A stretch of 64,000 nucleotides of DNA from CAVVVS01 sp963751355 (GTDB lineage: Bacteria; Bacteroidota; Ignavibacteria; Ignavibacteriales; Ignavibacteriaceae): the NCBI GenBank assembly GCA_963751355.1, contig CAVVVS010000083.1:1-64000 (forward strand), given 5' to 3'. The notes beneath the pieces were generated by a model. That model saw nothing but the letters and a program-made list of their open reading frames with translations, was not told the DNA's origin and did not search any database. Made by a program: the position numbers and the translations under genes. Below, piece by piece: positions 1 through 8,057 of this stretch (its first letter is position 1; the number at the start of each line of letters is the position of its first letter).

Positions 1-218
1 TAAATCTAGAATTTCAACTAATAACCCACTTATTTTTAGAAACGTTAACCAAAGTGTTAACTAAATTCCTTAACTTTTCAGTATTTAAAAGAACAAAAAA
101 CGAAAATAGCCCAAAGAGAACTTTCGGGTTCGGTCAAAACCCTTAAACTCCTTGAGCTATTATCTAATAAAAATTATTTATTTTCATTTGACCGATTCAG
201 AAAGTTTTTAATTAAAAT
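1..218. other. AT-rich non-coding left margin
   Basis: No credible gene is seen here. The stretch is very AT-rich and holds the sequence AGTGTTAACTAAATT at 53-67, which recurs with one change at 9125-9139 beside the integrase. It may lie near the left end of the accessory element, but the true end could be outside the window. Confidence 0.4.
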
Positions 219-416
219 CTAAATTTTTCTTCTCTTTTTATAGCTTTTACTTTTTTTATTAAGATAAACAAATGTTACACCGCCAATTTTAATATAATCA
301 ATAACATCTCTATAAATTAATCGATATGCCCATTTCCTATCTATTCCCTTTTCTAAAGCAAAATTAGAAGGTGTTTTTACCTTATTGATTTCAATATTTT
401 TCTTTTTAATTAACAT
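219..416 (-). CDS. Small excisionase-like DNA-binding protein (putative)
   Basis: This is a 65-residue basic protein. Residues 15-53 read like the small winged-helix/MerR-type fold of excisionases and helix-turn-helix DNA-binding proteins: a helix-turn-helix with KGIDRKWAYRLI, then IDYIKIGGVTFVYLN resembling the wing. The tail is Lys/Arg rich. It sits at the opposite end of the AT-rich block from the tyrosine recombinase at 8058-9086, where a recombination directionality factor could be expected. Repeat copy A (451-507) ends 35 bp upstream and may carry its control signals. The fold call is by pattern only; a plain phage-type repressor or a chance ORF remains possible. Confidence 0.5.
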   Translation of the reverse strand: MLIKKKNIEINKVKTPSNFALEKGIDRKWAYRLIYRDVIDYIKIGGVTFVYLNKKSKSYKKRRKI

Positions 417-450
417 CCTTGATTATAAATATAAAATTTAAACGACAAAT

Positions 451-507
451 GTCAATATGCACAAAAGTAGACAGTGAATTAATTCGTTAATTTTAAATGA
501 GTTATGA
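451..507. repeat. 57-bp direct repeat, copy A
   Basis: The sequence from GTCAATATGC to GAGTTATGA recurs at 1371-1427 in the same orientation with 49 of 57 bases identical. Copy A lies between the 3' end of the lipoprotein gene and the start of the small excisionase-like gene. On the minus strand it ends in TATTGACA, so it could hold promoter or operator elements for that gene. Confidence 0.75.
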
Positions 508-521
508 AAATAAGAAAATTA

Positions 522-1184
522 CTATAAGTGCCAGTTACTGTTATTCCATCCTTCCATAAATCTAGGGTGATCCAATAATTTAGCAATATTACCCCTAATT
601 CCTGTTACTATAATAACCGGAAAAACCCAAGTGGATTTCCCGGCTTGAATGTCATTAACATCGTTAATTGGAATAATCCTAAAAGCAGTATGGTCAGCAT
701 TCAAAACCAGCCACTGCTTGCTCTCATTAGATTTACTTAAATCAACAACATTACTTTTATCAAATATTAACATTTTATCATCCTTTAACCAATATAACCA
801 ACGTGGATGCTGAGTTTTTTCACTATAAGTAACTGAATCTATATCTCCCTTATTTATAAATCCATTAAAATTAGAAGAGTTCATATCCTTCCCTTTGTAT
901 AGTAATCCTATTCCGTAAATTAATGCTGTATCTCTTTCAAAGAAATAACAGTTTTTGGATGATACTCCAACTTCTGATTTGTCATTTAGGATAAACTTAA
1001 TACTATTATGAGACTTTATCTTTTGTGGATTGTTTTGACTACCCTTCAAAGAATAATATGAGTAGCACCCTAAATTAATTAAAGGAAGCTGAATTAAATA
1101 GCAAAATATTAAAAATGAAGAAATTATTCGATTTATTTCTTTTGGTCTTTTGGAGCTTATTTTTCCTTTAATTGAATTATTCAT
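522..1184 (-). CDS. Putative membrane-anchored lipoprotein, function unknown
   Basis: This is a 220-residue protein. After about 20 basic residues comes a hydrophobic segment, IISSFLIFCYLIQLPLINLGC. Its end, INLGC, fits a Spase II lipobox with Cys40, so a membrane-anchored lipoprotein is likely. The rest has short beta-rich segments, with phrases such as LIYGIGLLYKGKDM and IPINDVNDIQ, the latter like repeats seen in small Bacteroidota outer-membrane-associated lipoproteins. No catalytic motif is seen. The long basic leader before the hydrophobic stretch is unusual and may mean that the real start is downstream. It stands alone in the accessory element, with repeat copies on both sides. Confidence 0.6.
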   Translation of the reverse strand: MNNSIKGKISSKRPKEINRIISSFLIFCYLIQLPLINLGCYSYYSLKGSQNNPQKIKSHNSIKFILNDKSEVGVSSKNCYFFERDTALIYGIGLLYKGKDMNSSNFNGFINKGDIDSVTYSEKTQHPRWLYWLKDDKMLIFDKSNVVDLSKSNESKQWLVLNADHTAFRIIPINDVNDIQAGKSTWVFPVIIVTGIRGNIAKLLDHPRFMEGWNNSNWHL

Positions 1185-1610
1185 TTTCTTACCCCTCCCT
1201 ACATAACAAATATATGATAATTAAATCACTAGGAAAATAAATTATAAAATTCTTTTAGTTGTCAAAAAGATGTAAAAATTATGTAAGAATATAGTTACCC
1301 ACTATCAATTTATATATTTCCCTTTTCGATTAACATCTTATTAATTGAAATGAGATTTAGAAAACCACGGTCAATATTCACAAAAACAGACAGTAACCTA
1401 ATTCATTAATATTAAATGAGTTATGATTAAAAAATTTCAGCATTTGATAAAAATTATATTTAAGTTTAAACCAGCTTAATAAGCCACGGTATTTTTAAGA
1501 CAGGAATTTGTAACTACACTAAGACACACATGGGGTCAAATCGAACAGAATCATACTTTTTTAAAAATGAATAATTGCAAATAAAAAGTCTAATTAAGAA
1601 AGGATGAATC
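1185..1610. other. Intergenic control region between divergent genes
   Basis: This 426-bp non-coding stretch lies between the divergent lipoprotein gene (minus) and XRE regulator gene (plus). It contains repeat copy B at 1371-1427. The plus-strand regulator is preceded by AAGAAAGGATGAATCATG, a good ribosome-binding site. No other gene is visible. Confidence 0.5.
1371..1427. repeat. 57-bp direct repeat, copy B
   Basis: This is the second copy of the 451-507 repeat (49 of 57 identical). The similarity fades into AT-rich sequence on both sides. It lies 187 bp upstream of the lipoprotein gene and 184 bp upstream of the XRE regulator, so an operator shared by element genes is plausible but unproven. 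Confidence 0.75.
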
Positions 1611-1934
1611 ATGAAAGGAAATATTCAAACTTATAAAGATTTATTAGAGTATGTAATAAATGAACTACGTGATATTTCACAAGAAGAAATGGCACATAAG
1701 ATTGGGTTTTCGCCTAAATCATTATATTCAATATTAAACGGAATTAAGCCGGGGAAGAAAAACATAAGAAAACTTCGAGGGGTCTTTGAGACAAACTATA
1801 GGGTAAGTGTGGAAGAAGATAGTAGAGGCAAAATTAAGATAATTAATCAAGAAAATGAAAATATGATTTTGAATAAAAAAACACCAAATAATTCTTATGC
1901 TATCTTAAAGGATGATATAAGGTTTCTATCATGA
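1611..1934 (+). CDS. XRE-family helix-turn-helix regulator
   Basis: This is a 107-residue protein. Residues 10-50 form a Cro/C1-type helix-turn-helix: LLEYVINELRD, then ISQEEMAHKIGFSPKSLYSI as helices 2 and 3, followed by LNGIKPGKKNIRKLR. The C-terminal half is polar and has no recognised domain. The start is supported by an AAGGATGAATC ribosome-binding site. It is the only plus-strand gene in the accessory element and is divergent from the lipoprotein gene, as expected for an element repressor that could act on the nearby repeat copies. The DNA-binding role is well supported; its targets are inference. Confidence 0.75.
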   Translation: MKGNIQTYKDLLEYVINELRDISQEEMAHKIGFSPKSLYSILNGIKPGKKNIRKLRGVFETNYRVSVEEDSRGKIKIINQENENMILNKKTPNNSYAILKDDIRFLS

Positions 1935-2684
1935 AAAATCCAAGTATTAGAAAAAGAAATCTTTAAAACTAAGAAGAAAATGAATTTCTAAAACAGAAAA
2001 TTAAATGAACTATTTAACAAAAAATTTCAACCTAATATACTCCCATGCACCCTTAAAACGAAGGGGTGGGGTTTGTTCATATTTCCTTCACAAATTATTT
2101 AACAATTTATTGATTATTTACTTTAGATTGAGCAATTAAACAATAATAAAAAAGATATTTTATCAAAAAATTACTCCGAAGTTAAACACTTATATCTTAA
2201 TAATTTAATCCGAAGTTAAACACATATATAGTAATAATTTAACCCATAATGTTGTGGATTAAGAAAAGTACAACCTTTTGAACTGCAATTACTTAACTAA
2301 AAATTGATGGATTAATAAAATAAACTTCAACATTATTCAACAAACTTAATGAATATAGTGATTCTTTTTAGGGACTCTAATTTAATCTTTATTTATTGTG
2401 AAAGAAAAAACTTTTCCTCTTCAGGTTTTCTCAAGTTCAATATTATTAATTTCTGTAAATAACAGAAAAAAACAGAAAGAGTTCACATTTATTGCACATG
2501 GTATTTTTCTTATGTTAAAAAAACATAAAATAACAGCCCTTATAGGATAGCTTTAAATTCATTCCATCGATAAAGTAATATTGATAAAAATTACAAAAAT
2601 CGATTGTTTTTCTTTTAACCCATGTCCTAACCCTACTTTGAATTTTCCTTTCTAATTTGGCTAATACTGGAAAATCCGAATTCT
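1935..2684. other. 750-bp non-coding region with iteron-like repeats
   Basis: No gene is seen. The stretch is extremely AT-rich. It holds a 34-bp tandem duplication at 2175-2242 and small hairpins near 2455-2475 (TTTCTGTAAATAACAGAAA) and 2510-2530. The combination of AT-rich DNA and tandem repeats close to a polymerase-like gene resembles a replication origin, but this is inference. Confidence 0.45.
2175..2242. repeat. Tandem 34-bp iteron-like repeat (2 copies)
   Basis: Two head-to-tail copies, 2175-2208 and 2209-2242, start with TCCGAAGTTAAACAC and match at 31 of 34 bases. The period of 34 is exact. Such tandem repeats in AT-rich DNA are typical of replication-protein or repressor binding sites. 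Only two copies are present, so function is uncertain. Confidence 0.75.
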
Positions 2685-2942
2685 CTAAGCATTTATTTTA
2701 TAAGAACTTAATTTTTGGTGTTTTTTGCCACCGAATTGTTTTTTAATGAAATCTATTTTAGATTTTGGTGCAATCATATCCCAACCAACTATTTGATGAT
2801 TGCTATTTGTATATAATGCTCCGGGTCTACATCCATTAATTTTTAGTATTTCATTTCGTATGGTTCTATCCTCTGTATATATTTTGTAAGTGGACTGACC
2901 TTCAAAAGTGAAGTAAGACCAAAATTCAATTTTATTATTCAT
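2685..2942 (-). CDS. Small conserved-looking protein of unknown function
   Basis: This is an 85-residue protein I do not recognise. It is compact, with aromatic and charged residues (FWSYFTFEGQSTYKIYTED) and a basic tail with QFGGKKHQK. It begins one base after the stop codon of the polymerase-like gene upstream on the minus strand, so the two are almost certainly co-transcribed. No signal peptide or metal-binding cluster is visible. A DNA-binding or polymerase-accessory role is only a guess from context. Confidence 0.55.
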   Translation of the reverse strand: MNNKIEFWSYFTFEGQSTYKIYTEDRTIRNEILKINGCRPGALYTNSNHQIVGWDMIAPKSKIDFIKKQFGGKKHQKLSSYKINA

Positions 2943-2943
2943 A

Positions 2944-4323
2944 TTAATTGCCCTCTATTTTTACTTTGCATGGAAAACCGAATTGCTGTTTATAATTATT
3001 AAGCATCACTTCATTTAATTCATCTTGATAGTCTTTAGGAACAATGAAAGAATCATGAACACATAAGCATGGAATTTCTCTATTTGTGAAATGTTTTAAA
3101 ATTGTTTCCGCTAATTGAGAATCAAAATTTTGTAACTTTGTTCCTATACCGGAATAGAAATAATTTGATATTTGAAAGTGTGTGCTCTCAAATTTTCCAA
3201 GTAAATCTTTTTCATCTAAATGATAATTTTCTTTTAACCTAATTAAATTTATGTCTCTATTTATCTCTGACCTTATTGCTCTTAAAGCTTGTTCCTTGTT
3301 TTCTGAATTGATTGCAATAAGACTTACTAATTTTAATATCGGTCTAACTTCCGGGTTATTGTTTACGCTTGTGTATGGGTCTTTATCAAAGTACTTTCCA
3401 GTTTTATTATAAAGCATATTTAAATGAAGTGCACTAAAATCTATCTCAACTATCGGTGAGTTATTTATTAAAATTTTTGCTCTGTCCTTCTTTGAAAGCT
3501 GCTGATAATTACCCCCGTAAAACCTTCCCCCCTCAGTAAATTTACCGTTATTAAATACCCTGTGTAATTGAGCCTGTAACCCCTTGTTAGATATATAATT
3601 TGTGGCTAACGTTATCATATAAGGGATACGACTGTATAAATTACTACTACTACGTAACAGTATTTGAGTAAGAATAACATGATAAAGGTTAATGAACTTA
3701 TCAAAAAAACTCGATTGAAAACTGATTTCTTTTAACATCTCACTATCAACCGGCAAAATAACTTTGCTTCCTTTTATTAGTTCATTATACCTATTCATAA
3801 AAGAAGTCATTTTTCTTGTCCGCTCTGAAGGTGAGTACATAATTATATTTTTATATTTGTCTTTTAGAACAATGTTTCTCGAATAGTTTAAAGTATCTAT
3901 TTCAGAATTGGAGTTATTTAAATTGCTTAAAGCAAAGATGAGTTTATCCGTTAAAAACAATTTAGACCTTTGCCCGGAATTGGTTTCTATGTCATAAAAG
4001 CCTTCAATTTGGCTTATGTATCCTTCTCTGATTAGTAATTCAATCCACTTAATAATTAACTTGTAAGTGAAATGATTAAAACCATACCACTTAAAACCGC
4101 TGTAATTATTAGACCTTCTTGAAACTATTAAATTACGATTGCTTAAATAAGAAATGATAAGGTTAGTGAGTATATTATTTAATGACAGCTTGTTAACTTC
4201 AGTTTGTCTTGAAACCGTACCATATTTATCAAACAAGATGTTTGTTAATTGATTAATCAAAGAATCAAAACCTATGCTTACGATTTTCTTGTTGAAGAAA
4301 ATAGAATTTCCATTAGAGTTCAT
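2944..4323 (-). CDS. Divergent family A DNA polymerase-like palm protein
   Basis: This is a 459-residue protein. The C-terminal half carries, in order, the three nucleotidyl-transfer motifs of the family A polymerase/T7 RNA polymerase palm. Motif A is VEIDFSALHLNMLY, with Asp295. A motif B-like helix is RPILKLVSLIAIN, with Arg327 and Lys331. Motif C is CLCVHDSFIVP, with His423-Asp424. The N-terminal 260 residues show no exonuclease motifs and are unlike normal Pol I; residues 50-130 look like a winged-helix region. It overlaps the upstream 141-codon gene by ATGA. Related proteins of mobile elements are usually left as hypothetical. Polymerase or template-independent transferase activity is inferred, and the pairing with iteron-like repeats suggests element replication. 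Confidence 0.65.
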   Translation of the reverse strand: MNSNGNSIFFNKKIVSIGFDSLINQLTNILFDKYGTVSRQTEVNKLSLNNILTNLIISYLSNRNLIVSRRSNNYSGFKWYGFNHFTYKLIIKWIELLIREGYISQIEGFYDIETNSGQRSKLFLTDKLIFALSNLNNSNSEIDTLNYSRNIVLKDKYKNIIMYSPSERTRKMTSFMNRYNELIKGSKVILPVDSEMLKEISFQSSFFDKFINLYHVILTQILLRSSSNLYSRIPYMITLATNYISNKGLQAQLHRVFNNGKFTEGGRFYGGNYQQLSKKDRAKILINNSPIVEIDFSALHLNMLYNKTGKYFDKDPYTSVNNNPEVRPILKLVSLIAINSENKEQALRAIRSEINRDINLIRLKENYHLDEKDLLGKFESTHFQISNYFYSGIGTKLQNFDSQLAETILKHFTNREIPCLCVHDSFIVPKDYQDELNEVMLNNYKQQFGFPCKVKIEGN

Positions 4324-4745
4324 GCTACCTCCCCGAATAAAGTTAATTGTTCATTAAGGGAGTGTTCATATTCATTCGCTTTATTAAGACCGAATTCATT
4401 TAAAGGTAAAAAGTACTGGCGTTCAAAGTTTTTGAATGTGAAGCATTTTGAATGAGTGAGAAAATACATCCTTGTAGTGCTTAACTTTTGTCCGTTATAA
4501 TCAATTGTAATGTATTTGAATTGAATATCCGATGAGTTTAACAGTTCCCCATTAAGACCAACAGAATTTGTCCTTCTAAAGATATGTTTCTCTTTCCGTT
4601 CAGTGAAAAAAGTGCCTTGCCCGGAAATGTCTAAAGTCCCAATGTATCGAGTTTGAAAATCAAGGTTTAACTTAACCTTAAAGAGATGTGAAAATTTTGT
4701 TGGAAATAATTCAACAAGTTTATTACCTTTGTTTTGTGATTCCAT
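4320..4745 (-). CDS. Unknown protein co-transcribed with the polymerase-like gene
   Basis: The start at the Met of MESQNKGNKLVELFP is preferred. The frame stays open 35 codons further upstream, but that stretch runs through a perfect 7-bp hairpin and a terminator-like stem, so it is probably untranslated leader. The resulting 141-residue protein has alternating beta-strand patterns such as HLFKVKLNLDFQTRYIGTLD, and no motif I recognise. Its stop overlaps the start of the polymerase-like gene (ATGA), so the two proteins are probably made in a coupled way and may work together. An element-specific replication accessory protein is a guess. Confidence 0.55.
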   Translation of the reverse strand: MESQNKGNKLVELFPTKFSHLFKVKLNLDFQTRYIGTLDISGQGTFFTERKEKHIFRRTNSVGLNGELLNSSDIQFKYITIDYNGQKLSTTRMYFLTHSKCFTFKNFERQYFLPLNEFGLNKANEYEHSLNEQLTLFGEVA

Positions 4746-5047
4746 CTGTATTTTCCCTTCTACAGATTTTGCCGGTGTCTTCAGCACCGGCTTTCTTATT
4801 TCCAAAATGAAAAATGCCGGAAAGTCTTTTAGGGAGAGACAAACCAGCATTTTACATTTGAAATAGAAATAAGAAACTTATTTTAATGAGATTTTTACTG
4901 TCTCTCCCTATTGCAAACAAAGAAAGGAATGAGATAAGAATTCAATGTTATATTCTTATTGATTTATTGGATTATTCTTAAGAATTGTATGAGAAAGGAT
5001 GAACTTTTATAATATATCTAAGAATTTTAGTATAAGTTCCATTATTC
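4746..5047 (-). promoter_or_regulatory. Structured RNA leader with competing helices
   Basis: Read on the minus strand, this leader has three elements. TAGGGAGAGACA (4910-4899) is a perfect 12-bp complement of TGTCTCTCCCTA (4841-4830). The latter lies in the loop of a terminator-like stem (4853-4844 with 4820-4811), which is followed by five U residues. A third, perfect 7-bp hairpin is at 4791-4771, just before the gene start. The upstream arm could pair with the terminator loop to form a pseudoknot or an anti-terminator, as in attenuators. No known riboswitch family was recognised. Confidence 0.5.
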
Positions 5048-6391
5048 TTATTTATCTAAAAGTTCCCTACGATATTTTTGGATTTGTTTTCGAGCTACTT
5101 TCTTTTGGTTTGAGGTAAGGTCATTTCCAAGACCTTTTTCAATCTTAATTAGAATACTTCCTTCAGTATGTATCCATTTTCTGTTTCCCTTTTTATTTTT
5201 CTTATCAACTTTTTCAAGGATGTCAATATTTAATCCAGAAATTAATTTTTTGACTTTATCATAGCTAATTTTATTAGGTTCTATAAAAGAATCATTATCT
5301 GAATTATTAATTCCTTTTCCCAAATTTGAATTATCTTTAACAAGATTTCCTTTTATATTTGTTAATATTTCAATTTTCTGTTTGTTTTTCGTTCCAATAT
5401 TTGTCAAAGAAAACTTATCGTCAAATCTTTTATCCTCTGCAACTAAAAATTCATCAATCAACTCTGCCAATCCTTCAAAGTTATAAGAAATATCAGAAGC
5501 TCCCTTGTTCTTTTCCCTTATTATTTGGATACTTATTTCCTGATTTATTCCGGGTAAAAACTTATTAAATTTTTCCTCAATAAACTTTTCACATCCATGT
5601 GTTGTTATTAAACTTCTCTTAATCAAAAGATTATTATTAATTCTCCGCCGAATTCTCCCTTTAATGAATTCATGTAACTCCGATATTCCAAAATCTCTTT
5701 TATTTAATCCATTATCTTCATACCATTTATTAAACTTACCAATTACTTCATTCAAATATTTTAAATAATTTTTAGTATCTGTGCTATTATCCTTATTTGT
5801 CCATTCTACTAATTTAGATTTAAGGTTAAAAATTTCTTTATCATTCCATTCCTTACAGATATATAATAATGGCTCTTCCAATCTATCCGTATAAGCCCAA
5901 TATTCGTCCGGGCTATAAAAATAATAATTTACAGTATTGCCTTCTTTTTCAACTTCTATTCTATAGCTATTTCCATTATAAATTATAAAATCCGAATTTG
6001 GATTATTAATTAATTGTTCTCTAATATCACGAATCTGAATATTATGTTCTGCTTCAAATGGAATATTAATATTAACTTTAGTAATAACCTCTTTAGGTTC
6101 GGGTTTGGCTATAGGTGGTATAAAACCAATTTCCTTTTCAGAAAAAGGAATTTCGCGTTCAGTTACACTTAATATGTCTTTTACATTTTTATCATCTGGT
6201 CTGTTTATTTCTTCTATCCAAAGAGTATATTTTTTATTGTTTTTCCCTTCATGATTATATCCAATTTTATATAAAAGTATATAGGTATAAACGGAATGAG
6301 CTTTTAGCTCATTATAAAACATATCTAAAATTTTAGATGAATCATCAAAGGATTTTTTCATCTCTTCAATATTTAGGTTTTTCTTATCCAT
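5048..6391 (-). CDS. Large hydrophilic protein of unknown function
   Basis: This 447-residue protein has no recognisable family. The first 50 residues look helical (NIEEMKKSFDDSSKILDMFYNEL). The middle is beta-rich, with SDFIIYNGNSYRIEVEK, and the C-terminal third is Lys/Asn-rich and basic, ending in a helix with VARKQIQKYRRELL. There is no signal peptide or membrane segment, so it is probably cytoplasmic. It starts 11 bp after a structured terminator-like element and precedes the polymerase-like operon by about 300 bp. In such elements a protein in this position is often a primase, mobilisation or replication-initiation factor, but no motif supports any of these. Confidence 0.55.
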   Translation of the reverse strand: MDKKNLNIEEMKKSFDDSSKILDMFYNELKAHSVYTYILLYKIGYNHEGKNNKKYTLWIEEINRPDDKNVKDILSVTEREIPFSEKEIGFIPPIAKPEPKEVITKVNINIPFEAEHNIQIRDIREQLINNPNSDFIIYNGNSYRIEVEKEGNTVNYYFYSPDEYWAYTDRLEEPLLYICKEWNDKEIFNLKSKLVEWTNKDNSTDTKNYLKYLNEVIGKFNKWYEDNGLNKRDFGISELHEFIKGRIRRRINNNLLIKRSLITTHGCEKFIEEKFNKFLPGINQEISIQIIREKNKGASDISYNFEGLAELIDEFLVAEDKRFDDKFSLTNIGTKNKQKIEILTNIKGNLVKDNSNLGKGINNSDNDSFIEPNKISYDKVKKLISGLNIDILEKVDKKNKKGNRKWIHTEGSILIKIEKGLGNDLTSNQKKVARKQIQKYRRELLDK

Positions 6392-6401
6392 TTATGTAAA
6401 T

Positions 6402-6472
6402 AAAAAATCCCTCACTTGTGTTAGCAGCTCTTGTCAAAGCCTCCCGGAATGCCGGGACACAAATGAAGGATT
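6402..6472 (-). terminator. Intergenic terminator/attenuator hairpin
   Basis: On the minus strand, arms 6472-6457 and 6421-6406 pair at 14 of 16 positions. They enclose a second perfect stem (6457-6452 with 6447-6442, loop of four). A run of six T residues follows immediately (6407-6402). It lies 50 bp after the 322-residue secreted-protein gene and 11 bp before the 447-residue gene. It is therefore probably a factor-independent terminator for the former, and possibly an attenuator for the latter. Confidence 0.65.
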
Positions 6473-6521
6473 ATTAAAAATCTATTTAGACAATATTGCT
6501 AAGTTAAATTTAAAAATATAA

Positions 6522-7490
6522 TTATTGTTTGTTATCTTCTTTTTCAAATTTATTCATCAAAATAAATTCTTTAGCAAGCATGTATCTTAAATCTGTTTGG
6601 TTTGGGTCATTTTTTAAAATAAATTCCAAATGTTTTAAGGTACCTGCATCTATTAAACCGCTTTTTTTTGTCATAAATAAATTTGCACAAATGAGGTGTA
6701 AATTTAATGTAATAGGATGCGAGGGATATTTTTTATCTAATGTGTCTAACAAACTCAAAGCTTTATTTTTAGCTAAATTGTAAATTTCATTATCTTCACT
6801 ATTATAACTATTAAACGTATCTAAATAATAATCCTTTTTGTCGTATGACAATAATCCATCTGTAAAATAATTAGCATCTTTAAATTGAGAAAGTTTCGAT
6901 AATATTTTAAAGTAATAAGCATAAACCTCAAATTCCGGATAATTTTTTATTATATCATCAAAATATTTATCAATAGTTTCTTGGGAGTTTAGGTCAGAAT
7001 TTTTATTAACAAAGAAATTATAAATTGAAGGATTATGGAAGGTGAAAAGAATATTGGTCGCAAATCTTAATTTTTTAGATACTATCTGTTTTTCATTTCG
7101 CAATGAGTCTGAAAGGTTAATAAATGACTCAGATATTAAATATTTATTTTCAAGAAATTTAATCCTTTTCTTTACAGAATTAATATAATTTCCATGAGGA
7201 TATTCGTTTTCATACATTGAATAAAAGGTATAAGCTTTATTTACATAATTAATATTGTCTTTATCAGTAAAAGATTTATATAAGAAATGTTCAGCTATAA
7301 AAAATATTGATTCGCCTCTATATTCTTTATACTCATTCAAGCTGATTAAATCATTACAAATTTCTAATCCTTTATTATCTAATCCCAAGAGGAAAGCATT
7401 TTTCATTTCCTCAAATTTATTTTGTGCAAAACTTTGTTTAATTGATATGAGAAAAATTAAGGCCATAAATATTTTAAATGATTTTCCCAT
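6522..7490 (-). CDS. Exported TPR-like protein, function unknown
   Basis: This 322-residue protein has a clear Sec signal peptide (MGKSFKIFMALIFLISIKQSFAQ, cleavage after SFA). The mature part is made of helical segments with paired aromatic/Leu and Ala positions, such as ESIFFIAEHFLYKSF and LDTFNSYNSEDNEIYNLAKNKA. This is consistent with degenerate TPR/Sel1 helical repeats, and the last 60 residues (ITLNLHLICANLFMT to LRYMLAKEFI) look like a standard TPR hairpin. AGGA lies 8 bp before the ATG. The start overlaps the upstream lipoprotein gene by 17 bp, so both are one transcription unit and may form an envelope complex. It could sense or scaffold partners; no enzyme motif is present. Confidence 0.6.
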   Translation of the reverse strand: MGKSFKIFMALIFLISIKQSFAQNKFEEMKNAFLLGLDNKGLEICNDLISLNEYKEYRGESIFFIAEHFLYKSFTDKDNINYVNKAYTFYSMYENEYPHGNYINSVKKRIKFLENKYLISESFINLSDSLRNEKQIVSKKLRFATNILFTFHNPSIYNFFVNKNSDLNSQETIDKYFDDIIKNYPEFEVYAYYFKILSKLSQFKDANYFTDGLLSYDKKDYYLDTFNSYNSEDNEIYNLAKNKALSLLDTLDKKYPSHPITLNLHLICANLFMTKKSGLIDAGTLKHLEFILKNDPNQTDLRYMLAKEFILMNKFEKEDNKQ

Positions 7491-7821
7491 CGGTTTGTCC
7501 TTTTTCTTTTTTTGGAAAAATAAAGAGGATATAATTATTTCCCTCCTTAATCAAAGCCATAGCTCCTTTTTCAGCTGCCAGTTTTTTTATTTCAATTGGC
7601 TTAGGTTGTCCTTCAAATTTGATAGTCCCAATCTCAATATATTTTTCGGGCAATTCAATTCTTGATTTATAAAAAACTAGATTTGCAGGGTTTTGAGGTG
7701 GGTACGTTTGATTATTAAAGCTAATATAATTTAAATATGTCCCAGTGGTAGCACATGAAAGATATAAAAATGATAGAAATATTAATAACGAGAAAATTGA
7801 AAGGACATATATTATTTTCAT
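7474..7821 (-). CDS. Small lipoprotein
   Basis: This 115-residue protein begins with a signal peptide that ends in a lipobox (LSFLYLSCA, Cys23). The mature domain, ENLVFYKS-like then YIEIGTIKFEG and AAEKGAMALI, follows the strand-strand-helix pattern of small envelope-stress lipoproteins with an RcsF-like fold, where a residue pattern EIGT...A..KGA is common. That similarity is by eye and tentative. It is translationally coupled to the TPR-like protein downstream. The outer or inner membrane location cannot be decided. Confidence 0.6.
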   Translation of the reverse strand: MKIIYVLSIFSLLIFLSFLYLSCATTGTYLNYISFNNQTYPPQNPANLVFYKSRIELPEKYIEIGTIKFEGQPKPIEIKKLAAEKGAMALIKEGNNYILFIFPKKEKGQTDGKII

Positions 7822-7890
7822 ATATAACCCCTTATATAATTAAAAGATAACTTAAAGCATTTTTGAGTAATGAGCAACAAAATGAACAAA

Positions 7891-7926
7891 GTTTTTAAAA
7901 AAATAACCGGAACTCAAAAGTTCCGG
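7891..7926 (-). terminator. Factor-independent terminator of the integrase gene
   Basis: A perfect 8-bp stem, CCGGAACT/AGTTCCGG (7926-7919 with 7914-7907), with a 4-base loop is followed on the minus strand by TTATTTTTTT. It lies about 130 bp after the integrase stop codon and 85 bp before the lipoprotein gene start, so it insulates integrase transcription from the envelope genes. Confidence 0.8.
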
Positions 7927-8057
7927 CATGTTGATAAAAATTCCTATTTAAATCGATTCTAAGCCTAGTATTGATAATGGGTATATCTATCAAACCCACT
8001 GTGAAGGTCTCGTGCAGGGCTTGTATGACGGTTTAAAATTAATTTTATAGGCATGTT

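Noticed and set aside
2160..2250. CRISPR array
   Set aside because: The repeat is only two direct copies without spacers, and no cas genes are seen anywhere in the window.
7255..7665. A 136-codon plus-strand open frame across the two envelope genes
   Set aside because: It overlaps the signal-peptide parts of both well-supported minus-strand genes and has no start signals.
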